A DNA stretch of 64,000 bases from Elmis aenea. Its lineage: Eukaryota; Arthropoda; Insecta; Coleoptera; Elmidae. The position numbers and the translations under genes are program-made. Positions 1-10,386 of the stretch are shown piece by piece. Positions within the stretch are counted from its first letter, which is position 1. Each line of letters starts with the position of its first letter. Below the pieces are notes generated by a model. That model worked only from the letters and a program-made list of their open reading frames with translations, was not told where the DNA came from and searched no databases. The stretch lies in assembly GCA_947652605.1 (NCBI GenBank), contig OX393583.1, positions 11,387,222 through 11,451,221 on the forward strand. The letters run 5' to 3'.

Positions 1-14
1 ATATATATATATAT
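1..14. repeat. (AT)n microsatellite
   Basis: Pure AT dinucleotide run at the window edge; it may continue upstream of the window. Confidence 0.8.
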
Positions 15-345
15 TTTTAATTATTTAAACAGACGTAATTTTTGCAGATTAAAAAGACAAATACAATTTACAACTTAAAAACAGGGTCAGCCAACCGGAT
101 ATGTATTAAAGTTTTAAGTTTTGATGGGAAAATGTTCATGTGTTACCAACAGTCCTGAACGGCAGTGTTTATCAACCTGCGGACCGCGGCACAATAGTGT
201 GCCGCAAGCATCCTCCGGGTGTCGCGGAAAATAAAACAAAAAATAAATAAACTGTTTTTGCAAGAACACTATGTTTGAGACATATTTAGATTTCGCATTA
301 CATTACAGATGTCGCTATTTAAAGAGTGACAAAATAGAACAATAG

Positions 346-842
346 AAGTCGGTTATTGTTTTTTTCCATGGCAGCGTTGATTTTTAACTTGGATTTCGCA
401 TTTTTACTTTCGCCATATGAAGAAAGTATTGTTTGAAGTTATTCTGCTTATTTTTGTTAATGGAAATATAAAATATTATATCAATGTAAAGAGAAAAAAA
501 TTAACTTTTATATCTAAGTCATCACCTACTAAGACTGCGATTTGAAAAAATGTTGTTTCGTTAAATATCTCGCCCGGTAGTTTATAATTAAAAATTTTAC
601 TATCACCATTTCAAAACAAACTACATCTAGCAAAATTGTTTCCTTTGACATTTTTTTGTATTGGCAACAATAGCCGAGATTTTTAATAATTTTGGACGCA
701 AGCCATGGATTTTTAAACAAAACACCAACTTGTTTAAAATACACTACTAAATAGCAAACTTTTGTCCCATTTAACCAACCTAGTATTTTTATTATTTATG
801 GAGATACCTAGCAATAGTGCCACATGAGAAAGTGAAACTCTA
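346..842 (-). repeat. Partial copy of the 30.2-31.4 kb foldback family (one arm)
   Basis: This stretch matches the right half of the complete foldback at 30,196-31,410, with many substitutions. Shared landmarks are a GAAGTCGGTTATTG block near 350, a CTTTTGTCCCATTTAACCAA block near 763 and a GGAGATACCTAGCAATAG block near 800. The other half is absent. Its outer end runs into the TA next to the foldback element that starts at 845. No coding capacity was seen; the small ORF at 529-744 is part of the repeat. Confidence 0.6.
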
Positions 843-844
843 TA

Positions 845-2313
845 CAGGGTGTCCCAAATTCGAGTAAATGCATGTGGATCTCGCTGATCTTAAGAGCTAC
901 GAGATCGGTTAAAGTAGGGCAAAGTTGCGAAATTAGATGCTCATCAAATATCTGCAAAGAAAATTTTCATAGCTGTCTTAATTCAAAACATATTCAAGAA
1001 AAATTGAAAAAATTTGTTTTCGTTTTTTGGCTCAATTTCCGACACTTTTTAAGATATCGACAATCTGGAAGCACTTCTAATGGCAACTTCTTACGCTTTA
1101 TATTTTGAGATAACATAGAATTTCCAACAACGTTTCGTCTCTTCAGAACCAACTTCATTTTTTTAAATACGGCGAAAAAATTCTAATCTCATAGTCGGAT
1201 AGCATTTTTTCTTCTCATTTCAATGATATGTGACACTTATTATCTAAAATGATATTTTACCACAAAAATTTGAGAAAAACTCATTTTGTCCAATTTTTGA
1301 ATCACATGATCTTGTACAAAAAAAAAGCAAAATAAAAAACAAAATAATTTTTTTGTTTTGTTGTTCTGTTAAAACTGTTGTATAATTTGCAACCAGCTAA
1401 AAATTCTTTGATTTTGTGCTTTTTTTTATTAAATACGACAATCAACACTTTTTAAGGAATTCGAGAAATGTCATAATATACACAAAATTTTGTTTTCTCA
1501 TGGCATGCTTTTTAATTTTCAACAGTTTATTCAATACTTCATTAAAATCAATTACAATAATATATTTGTATCATCTTTTATTTTCCATAATTGACGAAAA
1601 TTAATTTAACAATACTCCGCAACACACGAAGGGATAGCCAATAAATAAATAAATTAAAGATGTACTACCAGAACATAGTGAAAATAAAAATTGCGAACAA
1701 AGCACAAATATCAAACAATTTCCAGCTGGTTGCAAATTATACAATTAATCACGATCATATTGATGTCAAAGTGACAGTTTTAACAGAACAACAAACCAAA
1801 AAAATTCTTCTGTTTTTTATTTTGCTTTTTTTTGTACAAGATCATTTGATTCAAAAATAGGACAAAATGAGTATTTCTCAAATTTTTGTGGTAAAATATC
1901 ATTTTAGATATTAAGAGTCATATATCAATGAAATCATAAGACAAAATGCTATCCAACTATGAGATTAAAATTTTTTCGCCGTATTTAAAAAAAAGAAGTT
2001 GATGATGGTTCTGAAGAGACGAAACGTTGTTGGAAATTTTATGTTATATCAAAATATAAAGCATAAGAAGTTGCTATGGAGAAGTGCTTTCAGATTGTCG
2101 ATATCTTAAAAAATGTAGGAAATAGGAAAAAAAAACGAAAATCAACTTTTTCAGTTTTTCTTGAATATTTTTTGATATAAGACAGCTATGAAAATTTTCT
2201 TTGCAGATATTTAATAAGCATCTAATTTCGCAACTTTGCCCTAATTTAACCGACCTCGTAGCTCTTAAGATAAGCGAGATCCCCATGCATTTACTCGAAT
2301 TTGGGACACCCTG
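845..2313. mobile_element. TA-flanked foldback element A (long inverted-repeat MITE)
   Basis: The left end starts CAGGGTGTCCCAAATTCGAG and the right end is its reverse complement. TA lies immediately outside both ends (843-844 and 2314-2315), consistent with a TA target duplication. The arms are several hundred bases long and stay similar almost to the centre near 1,580; for example a CAGCTGGTTGCAAATTATAC block near 1,722 pairs with its inverse near 1,386. The short ORFs on both strands mirror each other and are by-products of the palindrome. No transposase is encoded, so it is non-autonomous. The superfamily is unassigned; the TA duplication would suit Tc1/mariner-like mobilisation. Confidence 0.75.
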
Positions 2314-2744
2314 TATACAGGGCTTCAGACAACCCGTACCAGCACTTTTATTCAATAATGCGACGTCTGACAAAGATGGGGAACGTTTTTTTATAACAAA
2401 AGAACATATTTAGAATCGACTGACGCTATAGCAGTTTTCGTGATTAAGCCGGAAGTGACCCAATCCGGAAGTAACTTTAAATCATCCGATTTTTATTGCA
2501 TAATTAGAAAGATATTTAATAAAAAAACACTTTTTCCTTGAAAAATTTTTTGATTGTCAGTATAGTTAGTCATCCATTGGACTTAAATTATAACAACAAC
2601 CTGTACATTTTTATAATTTTTTGAAACAGGAAGCAATTTTGAATACAACTGCAATATTTTGGTTTATGTACCACTACCATTAAGTTCAAAAAAAATTTAC
2701 ATGGAACATTATATTTGGATTCCTCTTTAAATTTACATTTTAAA

Positions 2745-3168
2745 TGTACCTATTATGTTTTATAAGTCTTACGTCGACCGTTTTCGTCAAATTCACATTT
2801 TGATGAAAATTTTGAGCGATACAGGCTTTCAAAAATGTTCAACATTTAAGAACTTTGTTAAGGCAAGTAAAATTGTTTTAGAAATTCACGTTGACAATAA
2901 GCTAATTAACAATTTGCAACAACTACATTTTAAAAATATTATACAGGGTGTTTTTTACGATTGGCCAAAGTGGTCTAAAATCAACCGTTTTCGTAAAATT
3001 TAAATTTTTGTGAAAATTTTGTGCGACACAGCACTTTCAATTTTTGCTATCATTAAAGTTATTTAAAAAGGCAGTAGAATTTCGCTTGAGAATTAGATTA
3101 ACAATTGATTATTTAACACTTTGCGCTAGCTACATTTTAAAAATATTATACAGGGTGTTTTTTTAAAC
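2745..3168 (+). repeat. Two diverged direct repeats of about 210 bp
   Basis: Two adjacent units each contain a CAACCGTTTTCGT-like or GACCGTTTTCGTCAAA block. Each ends with the same 3' boundary, TTTTAAAAATATTATACAGG, near 2,930 and again near 3,139. Similarity in the middle is modest, which suggests an old duplication. The ORF at 2755-3003 runs across the repeat junction and has no recognisable domain. Confidence 0.55.
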
Positions 3169-3293
3169 TAGGTCAAACTTGTGAAACTCGATAACTCGAT
3201 TTTCTTAAATACAACACACTATTTGTTTTTACATAGTCTTGTAGAAAATTTGATTGTCTTTCAAAAATATTGACCTTGTTTTATACCTAAAAC

Positions 3294-4503
3294 CAGGGTT
3301 GAGCAGATTTAAATCAATTGATTTAAATCACGATTTAAATCATGATTTAAATCAAGTGATTTTTTTAAAAAAATCATTGATTTAAATCAAGAGATTTTTT
3401 TTTTTAAATTATCAATTTAAATCAAAGATTATATGAGTACAATATAATATTTATAATAAAACAAAATTGTATTACTATTAGTAATTAAATACACGAAATG
3501 GTGAATAAACCATATCAATTTGCTCTTGTAAAGTAATATTCATTGTAAAAATTCAATAATTCAAAAAATAAATGACAAGTTTTAGCGAAGTGAACAGTCA
3601 TTTTTTTCAATATCCACGGCACTATTGCTTCTATAACGATTTGAAGAAAAATGTCGAATATCTCGAAAAGTATGAGTTTTGGGTGTAGGACAAAATATGA
3701 AGCTCTTTTAAAGACGAATTCGATGACATAAAAAAATACAGGGGATTGCATTTGAAAAAATCGAGTTACGAGCTTTTGAAAATAATGGAAGTTGCCACCT
3801 ATTTATAAACACCCTTGTATGTGTGATTCAAATTTTTTCATATCGAGCGAACAGAGAAATTTTTTCTGCATGTCCATACCAAATTACAACTCTGTACTTC
3901 AAAATAACTTCAGGAGAATTTTTTAAATAAAGACTTAAAACCTTGAATAATTTAGAAAATTAATTTTTTTTTACAACGCCGTATAAAAACCTCTAGTATT
4001 TTATTTTGATGCAAAGCTAAAATTAAGGCGGTCAAAAATATTAAATAAAAAATTGGGTGTTGTATTTGAAATATAAAAGTTGCTATTAGTTCCAGAAAGG
4101 TGACTCACCCTGTATATTTGAAAATATTTTTATTGTGTTGTTTAGAAAAAACTGTATAAAATAGCATTTGAATCAACGTCATATCTCAAGCCGATCGACC
4201 GCACTAATGACTCACCCTGTATATAATTAATTAAACATCACCATTTAGCACTGATTTTTTCAAAATTCTTAATCATTATATTTAATTTTTCATTTTGACA
4301 AAAGTTCACCAATGAATTAAATATATTGGTTATTAAATATATTAGCACAAAACAGAAATAGCATGTGAATATGTCACTAAATTCGAAATGGTACATTTGA
4401 TTTGAATCAAAAAAATCTGATTTAAATCAAAAAAATCTGATTTAAATCAAATAAATCGATTTTTTTGATTTTTTTTTTAAAATCATGATTTTTATCCACC
4501 CTG
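3294..4503 (+). mobile_element. Non-autonomous hAT element, copy 1
   Basis: Begins CAGGGTTGAGCAG and ends ATCCACCCTG. The perfect 8-bp target duplication CCTAAAAC sits at 3286-3293 and 4504-4511, diagnostic of hAT-type transposition. Both terminal regions are packed with GATTTAAATC-type palindromic words. The 0.7-kb centre (about 3,480-4,225) matches one arm of the foldback at 38,496-42,829, including internal CACCCTGTATA ends, so the element appears to have captured a foldback arm. Other copies lie at 5752-6977, 28,115-29,330 (inverted) and 33,817-35,010. No transposase is present. Confidence 0.9.
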
Positions 4504-4511
4504 CCTAAAAC

Positions 4512-5688
4512 TAATATTTTTCGAGTTATCGCGACTTTATTGTAAATTATTAGGGCAAAGTGATATTTTCAAGTAGGCTATGAAAATAGACAGCGGTAAT
4601 TTTGGAACAATTAAAAGACTAAAAAAAGAAAGTTACAATTTTATCTTTTGCCCATACATTTTTGACGTTACTTTTTTTCGATAACAAATGTCCTGGTTTG
4701 AAAAGTGCCAAAATGTCTTGGTTTTTCATTTTTTGTCCTAGTTATGCTAAATTACATCGGGTCGCCCTATACTAGATCCAATTCGTAATTAATACATCAA
4801 CGACGACATGAAATACATTGTATCCACACAAAAAACGTTAAAAAAAAAACAAGCAATTAAAAATCGATCTTCGCACATAGATAAACAATAATCTAACAAA
4901 TATTTCAGGTAATCAATCAATCACTCTCTGCCTATACACCACAATAGAGGATTATCTATATATCTGTACACTTCACGTGCAATAATGTAAATATTCGCGC
5001 AAATATTCTCGGAATAAATCGTTGACCCCAATCCACGTGCTACCCCAATGTCATGCCGTCCGCACAAGCGTCGTCCTTACTCAAGAATAAATACCAACTA
5101 TTAATAACAGAGCAAGGACTTGCCAACTAAATTGCTTATTATTAATTTTAACTAATCTCAGCATCTCGCCAATTTGTTTAAAGTGCTAGCGAGATCTTCG
5201 ATTATTTGAAGTCGAAGCGAGAATGTGCGGGATCTATTAAAGAAAAAGCAACTTACCAGCATGACACGGCTCCCGCGCGCAATTATTGAACCTGACGGGC
5301 AAGGTGGTCGAAGCGGACGATGATTTGTTGTACCTGTCCGCACTGAACTAACGTCGCGATGCGAATGCTCATGAAAGGAATCGTGATTTTGCCCATATAT
5401 TGGTGTAGGACATAGAGATGTGCGCATGACGATGGTGTAACAATTGAAAAAAGTTGCTCCATTATCCTTATTGCGTGGGATGGGATGAAATTTATGGACT
5501 TTTTGACATTGTTTCGTAACTAGTTACGATATTTGGGTTGTAACAAACCCCAAATAATTTATTTTCCCGAGATGGAATTATCGTTAATGAGATATAGAGC
5601 GAATAAAAGGACTTTTACATTATAAAACCGATTTTCATTTGACGAACTGGACAGTTATAGGTGGTTTTTCAATATCTATATTCTCCTA
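4512..5688. other. Unassigned sequence with one repeat and a GC-richer patch
   Basis: About 4,535-4,680 is similar to 17,525-17,665 (shared ATTGTAAATTATTAGGGCAA and a downstream GTAGGCTATGA block), so it is an interspersed repeat. About 5,030-5,440 is clearly GC-richer than its surroundings and holds an 89-codon minus-strand ORF at 5158-5427 rich in Arg, Ser and Pro, with no recognisable domain. I see no gene I can support here. Confidence 0.4.
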
Positions 5689-7062
5689 CTTCCAAAATGG
5701 CTTTAGACCGGGTCGATCCACTATAGATGCTATACACACATTAGAACAAATCAGGGTTGAGCAGATTTAAATCAATTGATTTAAATCACGATTTAAATCA
5801 TGATTTAAATCAAGTGATTTTTTTTTTAAATCATTGATTTAAATCAAGTGATTTTTTTTTTAAATTATTAATTTAAATCACAGATTATATGAGTAGATAC
5901 AATGTAATATTTATAATAAAACAAAATTGTATTACTATTAGTAATTAAATACACGAAATGGTGAATAAAGCATATCAATTCGCTTTTGTAAAGTAATATT
6001 CATTGTGGAAATGCAATAATTCAAAAAATAAATGACAAGTTTTTGACGTTAGCGAAGTAAATAGTCAGTTTTTTCAATTTCCACGGCACTATTGCTTCAA
6101 TACCGATTTGAAAAAAAATTTCGAATATCTCGAAAAGTACGAGTTTTGGGTAAAGGACACACTTAACAAAAAATGAAGCTCTTTTAAAGACGAATTTGAT
6201 GACATAAAAAATACAGGGGTTCGCGTTTGAAAAAATCGAGTTACGAGCTTTTGAAAATTATGGATGTTGCCACCTATTTATAAACACTCCTGTATGTGTG
6301 ATTCAAATTTTTTCATATCGAGCGAACAGAGAATTTTTTTCTGCATGTCCATACCAAATTAAAACTCTGTACTTCGAAATAACTTCAGGAGAATTTTTTA
6401 AATAAAGACTTACAAACTTGAATAATTTAGAAAATTAATTTTTTCTTACAACGCCGTATAAAATCCTGTAGTATTTTATATTGATGCAAAGCTAAAATTA
6501 AGGCGGTCAAAAATATTAAATAAAAAATTGGGTGTTGTATTTGAAATATAAAAGTTGCTATTAGTTCCAGAAAGGTGACTCACCCTGTATATTTGAAAAT
6601 ATTTTTATTGTGTTGTTTAGAAAAAACTGTATAAAATAGCATTTGATTCAACTTCATATCTCAAGCCGTTTAGCCACAATCGACCGATCCCGCACTAATG
6701 ACTCACCCTGTATATAATTAATTAAACATCATCATTTGGCACTGATTTTTTCAAAATTCTTAATCATTATATTTAATTTTTCATTTTGACAAAAATTCAC
6801 CAATGAATTAAATATATTGGTTATTAAATATATTAGCACAAAACAGAAATAGCATGTGAATATGTCACGAAATTCGATAATATGGTACATTTGATTTAAA
6901 TCAAAAAAATCTGATTTAAATCAAATAAATCGATTTTTTTGATTTTTTTTAAAAAATCATGATTTTTATCCACACTGGAACAAATACTTCAAAAAATGTG
7001 GGAACATAAAAAAGATGGGGTAAACTTATCAGTGTTGGACACTAAGAGACTGTTTTGGAAAA
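5689..7062 (+). pseudogene. Reverse-transcriptase fragment of a non-LTR retrotransposon, split by hAT copy 2
   Basis: At 5689-5751 the plus strand reads FQNGFRPGRSTIDAIHTLEQ, the conserved RT block QxGFRPGRST-DA of jockey- and R1-like retrotransposons. The frame is interrupted by hAT copy 2 (5752-6977). It resumes at 6978 with the duplicated target, continuing EQILQKMWEHKKDG and then a diverged stretch where the catalytic F-D would be expected (it reads LSVLDTKRLF). Both flanks are short, so this is a fragment and not a working enzyme. The insertion cleanly dates hAT copy 2 as younger than this piece. Confidence 0.8.
5752..6977 (+). mobile_element. Non-autonomous hAT element, copy 2
   Basis: Same family as copy 1: starts CAGGGTTGAGCAG and ends ATCCACACTG (one base changed in the terminal CACCCTG). 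The 8-bp duplication GAACAAAT is perfect at 5744-5751 and 6978-6985. It carries the same GATTTAAATC-rich ends and the same captured foldback-arm core with internal CACCCTGTATA motifs near 6,585 and 6,708. It lies inside an RT fragment. Confidence 0.9.
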
Positions 7063-7494
7063 AAAATAACCTTTTTTTATCACTTAAAAATTAATTTAAA
7101 ATGAATAGGCAAAATAATCGCTTAAACCTTATAATTTTTACTTAACCCTTGTCAGGCGGTATAGATACAATTGTAATTTTTTAGTTTTTAAATTGCAATA
7201 ACTTTTTTTCTGAAAACCATAGAGGTCTAAAATTTTGTGATATCTCTAGATTTTTGTTCTAGATTATGAGATGAGCTAAATTTTAGAAAAATCTTTCCCC
7301 TCTTTTAAGATAAGGGGTCAAGTTGTTTTTCCATCTATAACAGGCGGCATAGGTACAATAGTACCTTCATATATTTTGTATGAAATTATGGGGAAAAAAA
7401 ATTTTTTAAATAGTATTTTATATTTAAAAATGGTAAAAAATTGTTGATTTACACTATAAAAGAATATTTTAGAATATTTTTTAAGAGATTTTCT

Positions 7495-8530
7495 TCACAA
7501 GTGCATCTTTGTCACTGAGTGTTCATCGCAAACAGGTTTCACGAAAACTACGCAGGACTTCCTAGTCTTACGTTGTTTCCGATTCGGTTCTCGGCAGACA
7601 TAACAACTGCCAACGACAGGTGAGGATCCGCGACTACCATGAGGTACTTGAGGACCTGCTGCCTCTGGTGCTACCACAATCCGTCGTCCAAGCACCATTT
7701 CTACTTTCTACTGCACATCGAAGAAAATGGTTTCTCATCGACATCTGGTTTGTACCACGAGCTTCGATTGCAGGCACATAACTGATTGGCCAAATCTTTC
7801 AGGAACTTTCTTCGTTGATCGTTGGCCCTGAGCCGTCGTGGATTGTGTTCTCTGTAGATGATGCAGGATGCCAACCCAGTGACGTCAAACATGTTATAGA
7901 AAAATGCTAAAGGTCAACACAATGTTTTTCGTTTCACAGTGTACCTACTCGCCTAACATTTTGTCTATAACTTAAACTCCGCCTTTGGAATTGTTGTAAT
8001 AGTTTATTATCTCTAGCTTGGGTGCTTGTGTCCCATCGACTTCTCCCACCATTTACATGGATGACAAAAGCACGACTGATTTATTCTTCTTTGTCACACA
8101 TGAACAGATTGTTGCATCACGATTGTAGGTAAAATTGGTCGAATTTACAGGCTTTTTTTTTTGGCAGGCTGCATGTTGCTTGACATAAATCTCTTGATTT
8201 TTTCTCACTGTACCCACCTCTTTCCTCTTTGTCGTATGATGTTACGAGATTTTGTTTTGTGTACTTGGCAGTGGATCACTATGCTATTGAGTGCCATCCT
8301 TAGCAGTCCAAATGTCATCCACACTTTGAGATACAGGCTCATCCTCAACGCTTTCCTCTTGTCGTATTCTATTTTCTGCTTTGACCATTTCTTGCTCGAT
8401 GTCTGACTTTTCTTCAGCTAAAACAGCAGCTGGTGGTACATAGTTTTCGTCATCAGATGCAACATATGATTCTTCCTCATATTCAAAATCAGATCCTTCA
8501 AATACTGAATGTGTATCAAAGGTCTACTTA
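7495..8530 (-). pseudogene. Decayed piggyBac-like transposase with internal deletion
   Basis: Read on the minus strand from about 8,530. First comes an acidic N-terminal segment (FEGSDFEYEEESYVASDDEN) ending at a stop near 8,297. After a gap lacking the first two catalytic regions come the conserved blocks APKLEIINYYNNSKGGV and IDKMLGEYTVKRKTL (about 7,930-8,030), then FYNMFDVTGLASCIIYREHN (about 7,840-7,900) and FLKDLANQLC. The C-terminal cysteine domain with CYVC, two further Cys and C-DEH lies at 7,510-7,610 in another frame. The block after KGGV should hold the third catalytic Asp, but the codon is altered. Frameshifts at about 7,700 and 7,900 plus stops make it dead. It probably belongs to the TTAA-flanked shell that contains it. 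Confidence 0.85.
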
Positions 8531-8591
8531 TGTTGTGATAACAACGCAAATATTCAGCATCTTTTTGCAGGTGCCGGTTATAGAATCAAAA

Positions 8592-8596
<5 letters not shown>

Positions 8597-8626
<30 letters not shown>
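8597..8626. repeat. (TA)n microsatellite
   Basis: About 15 TA dinucleotides in a row, within the piggyBac shell and next to the transposase remnant. Confidence 0.9.
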
Positions 8627-8627
<1 letters not shown>

Positions 8628-8956
8628 TTGTTATATCGACGTTTCCAGACCCGTCATATTACTCAGGCTACCACAGACCCACTCGAAATTGCGTAGATTG
8701 GGGTGTATATTTTGTATAAATCGAATTATTTCGTTTTTCTTAATAAGGGCAACTACTGAGGGGAAGTAAAATTTATTATTTGTAAAATAGCGTAATGCAA
8801 CAGTCGCTGCTGAGCCCGATATGTAACGACGCTTTTTCAGTCCCACTATATACAAATATACATACTTTACCGACCTTCTCACATCAAGCGACGTTGTCAC
8901 GCTTAACTTGCAAGTTCGACGGTCATCTGTAATTTTGTGTTCATGTGCTCTCAATA

Positions 8957-9603
8957 ATAATAGTGATCGCGTGGGATACTATGGTATCCCACCCGCAATA
9001 ATAGTTTTGAAAGACTTTTAAAAAATTATTTTTAATTGTTTGTATAATATAAAATAAACAGTACAATAATTGACAATAATGTATTACAAAAAAAAGTTGC
9101 GTGAATTTTTATTACAATTTTCTAAATTGATAGTCGCATTTTTCGCCTCACCCCTGGTTTTTGAAAATTCAGCGATTATATTACGTGCAGCTGTTCTCTT
9201 GTTTTTTGGGAAAATACTTTCTCCAGTAAGTAAAGTTATCTTTGGCAACATAAAAGTCATCTACATTGTATGAATCGTTATCGCCACCAGAACTGATTCC
9301 GATTCATGTTTGCTAAAGACTTTCTCCTTCGTCTTCACAGTCTTCCAAATCACCTTCGGATTCTTCATCTTCACTGTCTTCAATATATTCTTCGTTCTCC
9401 TCAATTTTCTCTAACCACTTACGCCACTGCTCTGGACTTTTACTTTGGGACATTGTATAACTTTTACGAAAATGAATATACGCAAATAAGGAAATATTAT
9501 TATAATAGTAAAAACAAAAATAATATGAAAATACCTTAGGAACAAAACTCGAGGTATAAAAATAAAAATCACGTTAGTGATCGCGCGGAATAAACAGGTA
9601 TCC
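8957..9603 (-). mobile_element. Internally deleted piggyBac-like element
   Basis: The left end CGCGTGGGATAC and the right end GTATCCCAAGCG form an imperfect inverted pair, and GTGATCGCG motifs lie near both ends. Between them is only the 5' part of a piggyBac-type transposase gene on the minus strand. I could not identify a clean target duplication, so the exact borders are tentative. It lies wholly within the 7,146-17,043 shell. Confidence 0.45.
9110..9453 (-). pseudogene. N-terminal fragment of a second piggyBac-like transposase
   Basis: An ATG at 9453 (minus) opens MSQSKSPEQWRKWLEKIEEN, then an acidic tract (EDSEDEESEGDLEDCEDEG) and an early stop. In shifted frames the reading continues with NDSYNVDDFYVAKDNF and FPKNKRTAARNIIAEFSKT. 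The R-TAARNII block resembles the region just before the catalytic domain in piggyBac transposases. All catalytic parts are missing. It is not collinear with the remnant at 7495-8530, so it comes from another lineage. Confidence 0.65.
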
Positions 9604-10386
9604 CAAGCGTTTTTTTTTTTTTTTATTGTCAGCTTTTATAGCACTGGTCACCGATAAGCAATACAAGCAATACAAGATAAGATGAAAAGGTACTGAAATA
9701 ACAAAGGGATAATATTTTCCCATTTGACAAAAATTGACTCTAGGTGGTGTTGTTATACAGTGTATTACCGTACTTTGAATTTTAATCTCAATAGCCTGTT
9801 GCTTGTCTAAAATTTATAAAAAAGATTGTGCATTTTAAACTTTTGGGGTTAAACATTCAGAATACGGTTTATATTGCAATGTTTTACAGCTGATTATGTT
9901 AATAGGACTGTTTTTTCATAATTTTAACATGACTAAACTGTTGAGCCAAATGATATAAAGTGCAATATCAAACTGTCCTTTGATTTTTCAGGTTACTATC
10001 GTTTGGCTCAGGAATTTAGTTATAGATATATGGTTTTATGACGTAAACTTCATGCAATTCAGAATTTTTGGACAGAAATTGCTATTGTTGAATTTTTGTT
10101 AACAAAATATTAAATTCAAAGTACGGTAACACCCTTATAAAAATATATATAGAAAAATGTTAAAGCAAAAGCATTTGCTATCCTAATTTCATCTTTCTAT
10201 GTGAACGCGTTTTTAATCGATTATTAAATATGTTAGTTGTTGATTACCATTTTGAAGAATTTTAATTTTACTTAGTAAAAAGCATTTTATCGAATTTTTT
10301 TATTAAGGTGGTGTGTGATTATTTTAAACCGCAAAATCACATCCTTAAATAATGTCCATACTTTCGAGAATACCCTGCATTTTATA

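Noticed and set aside
5158..5427. 89-codon minus-strand ORF in a GC-richer patch
   Set aside because: Composition is skewed to Arg, Ser and Pro. It has no recognisable domain, splice context or conserved neighbour, so an open frame of this length is not surprising in GC-richer DNA.
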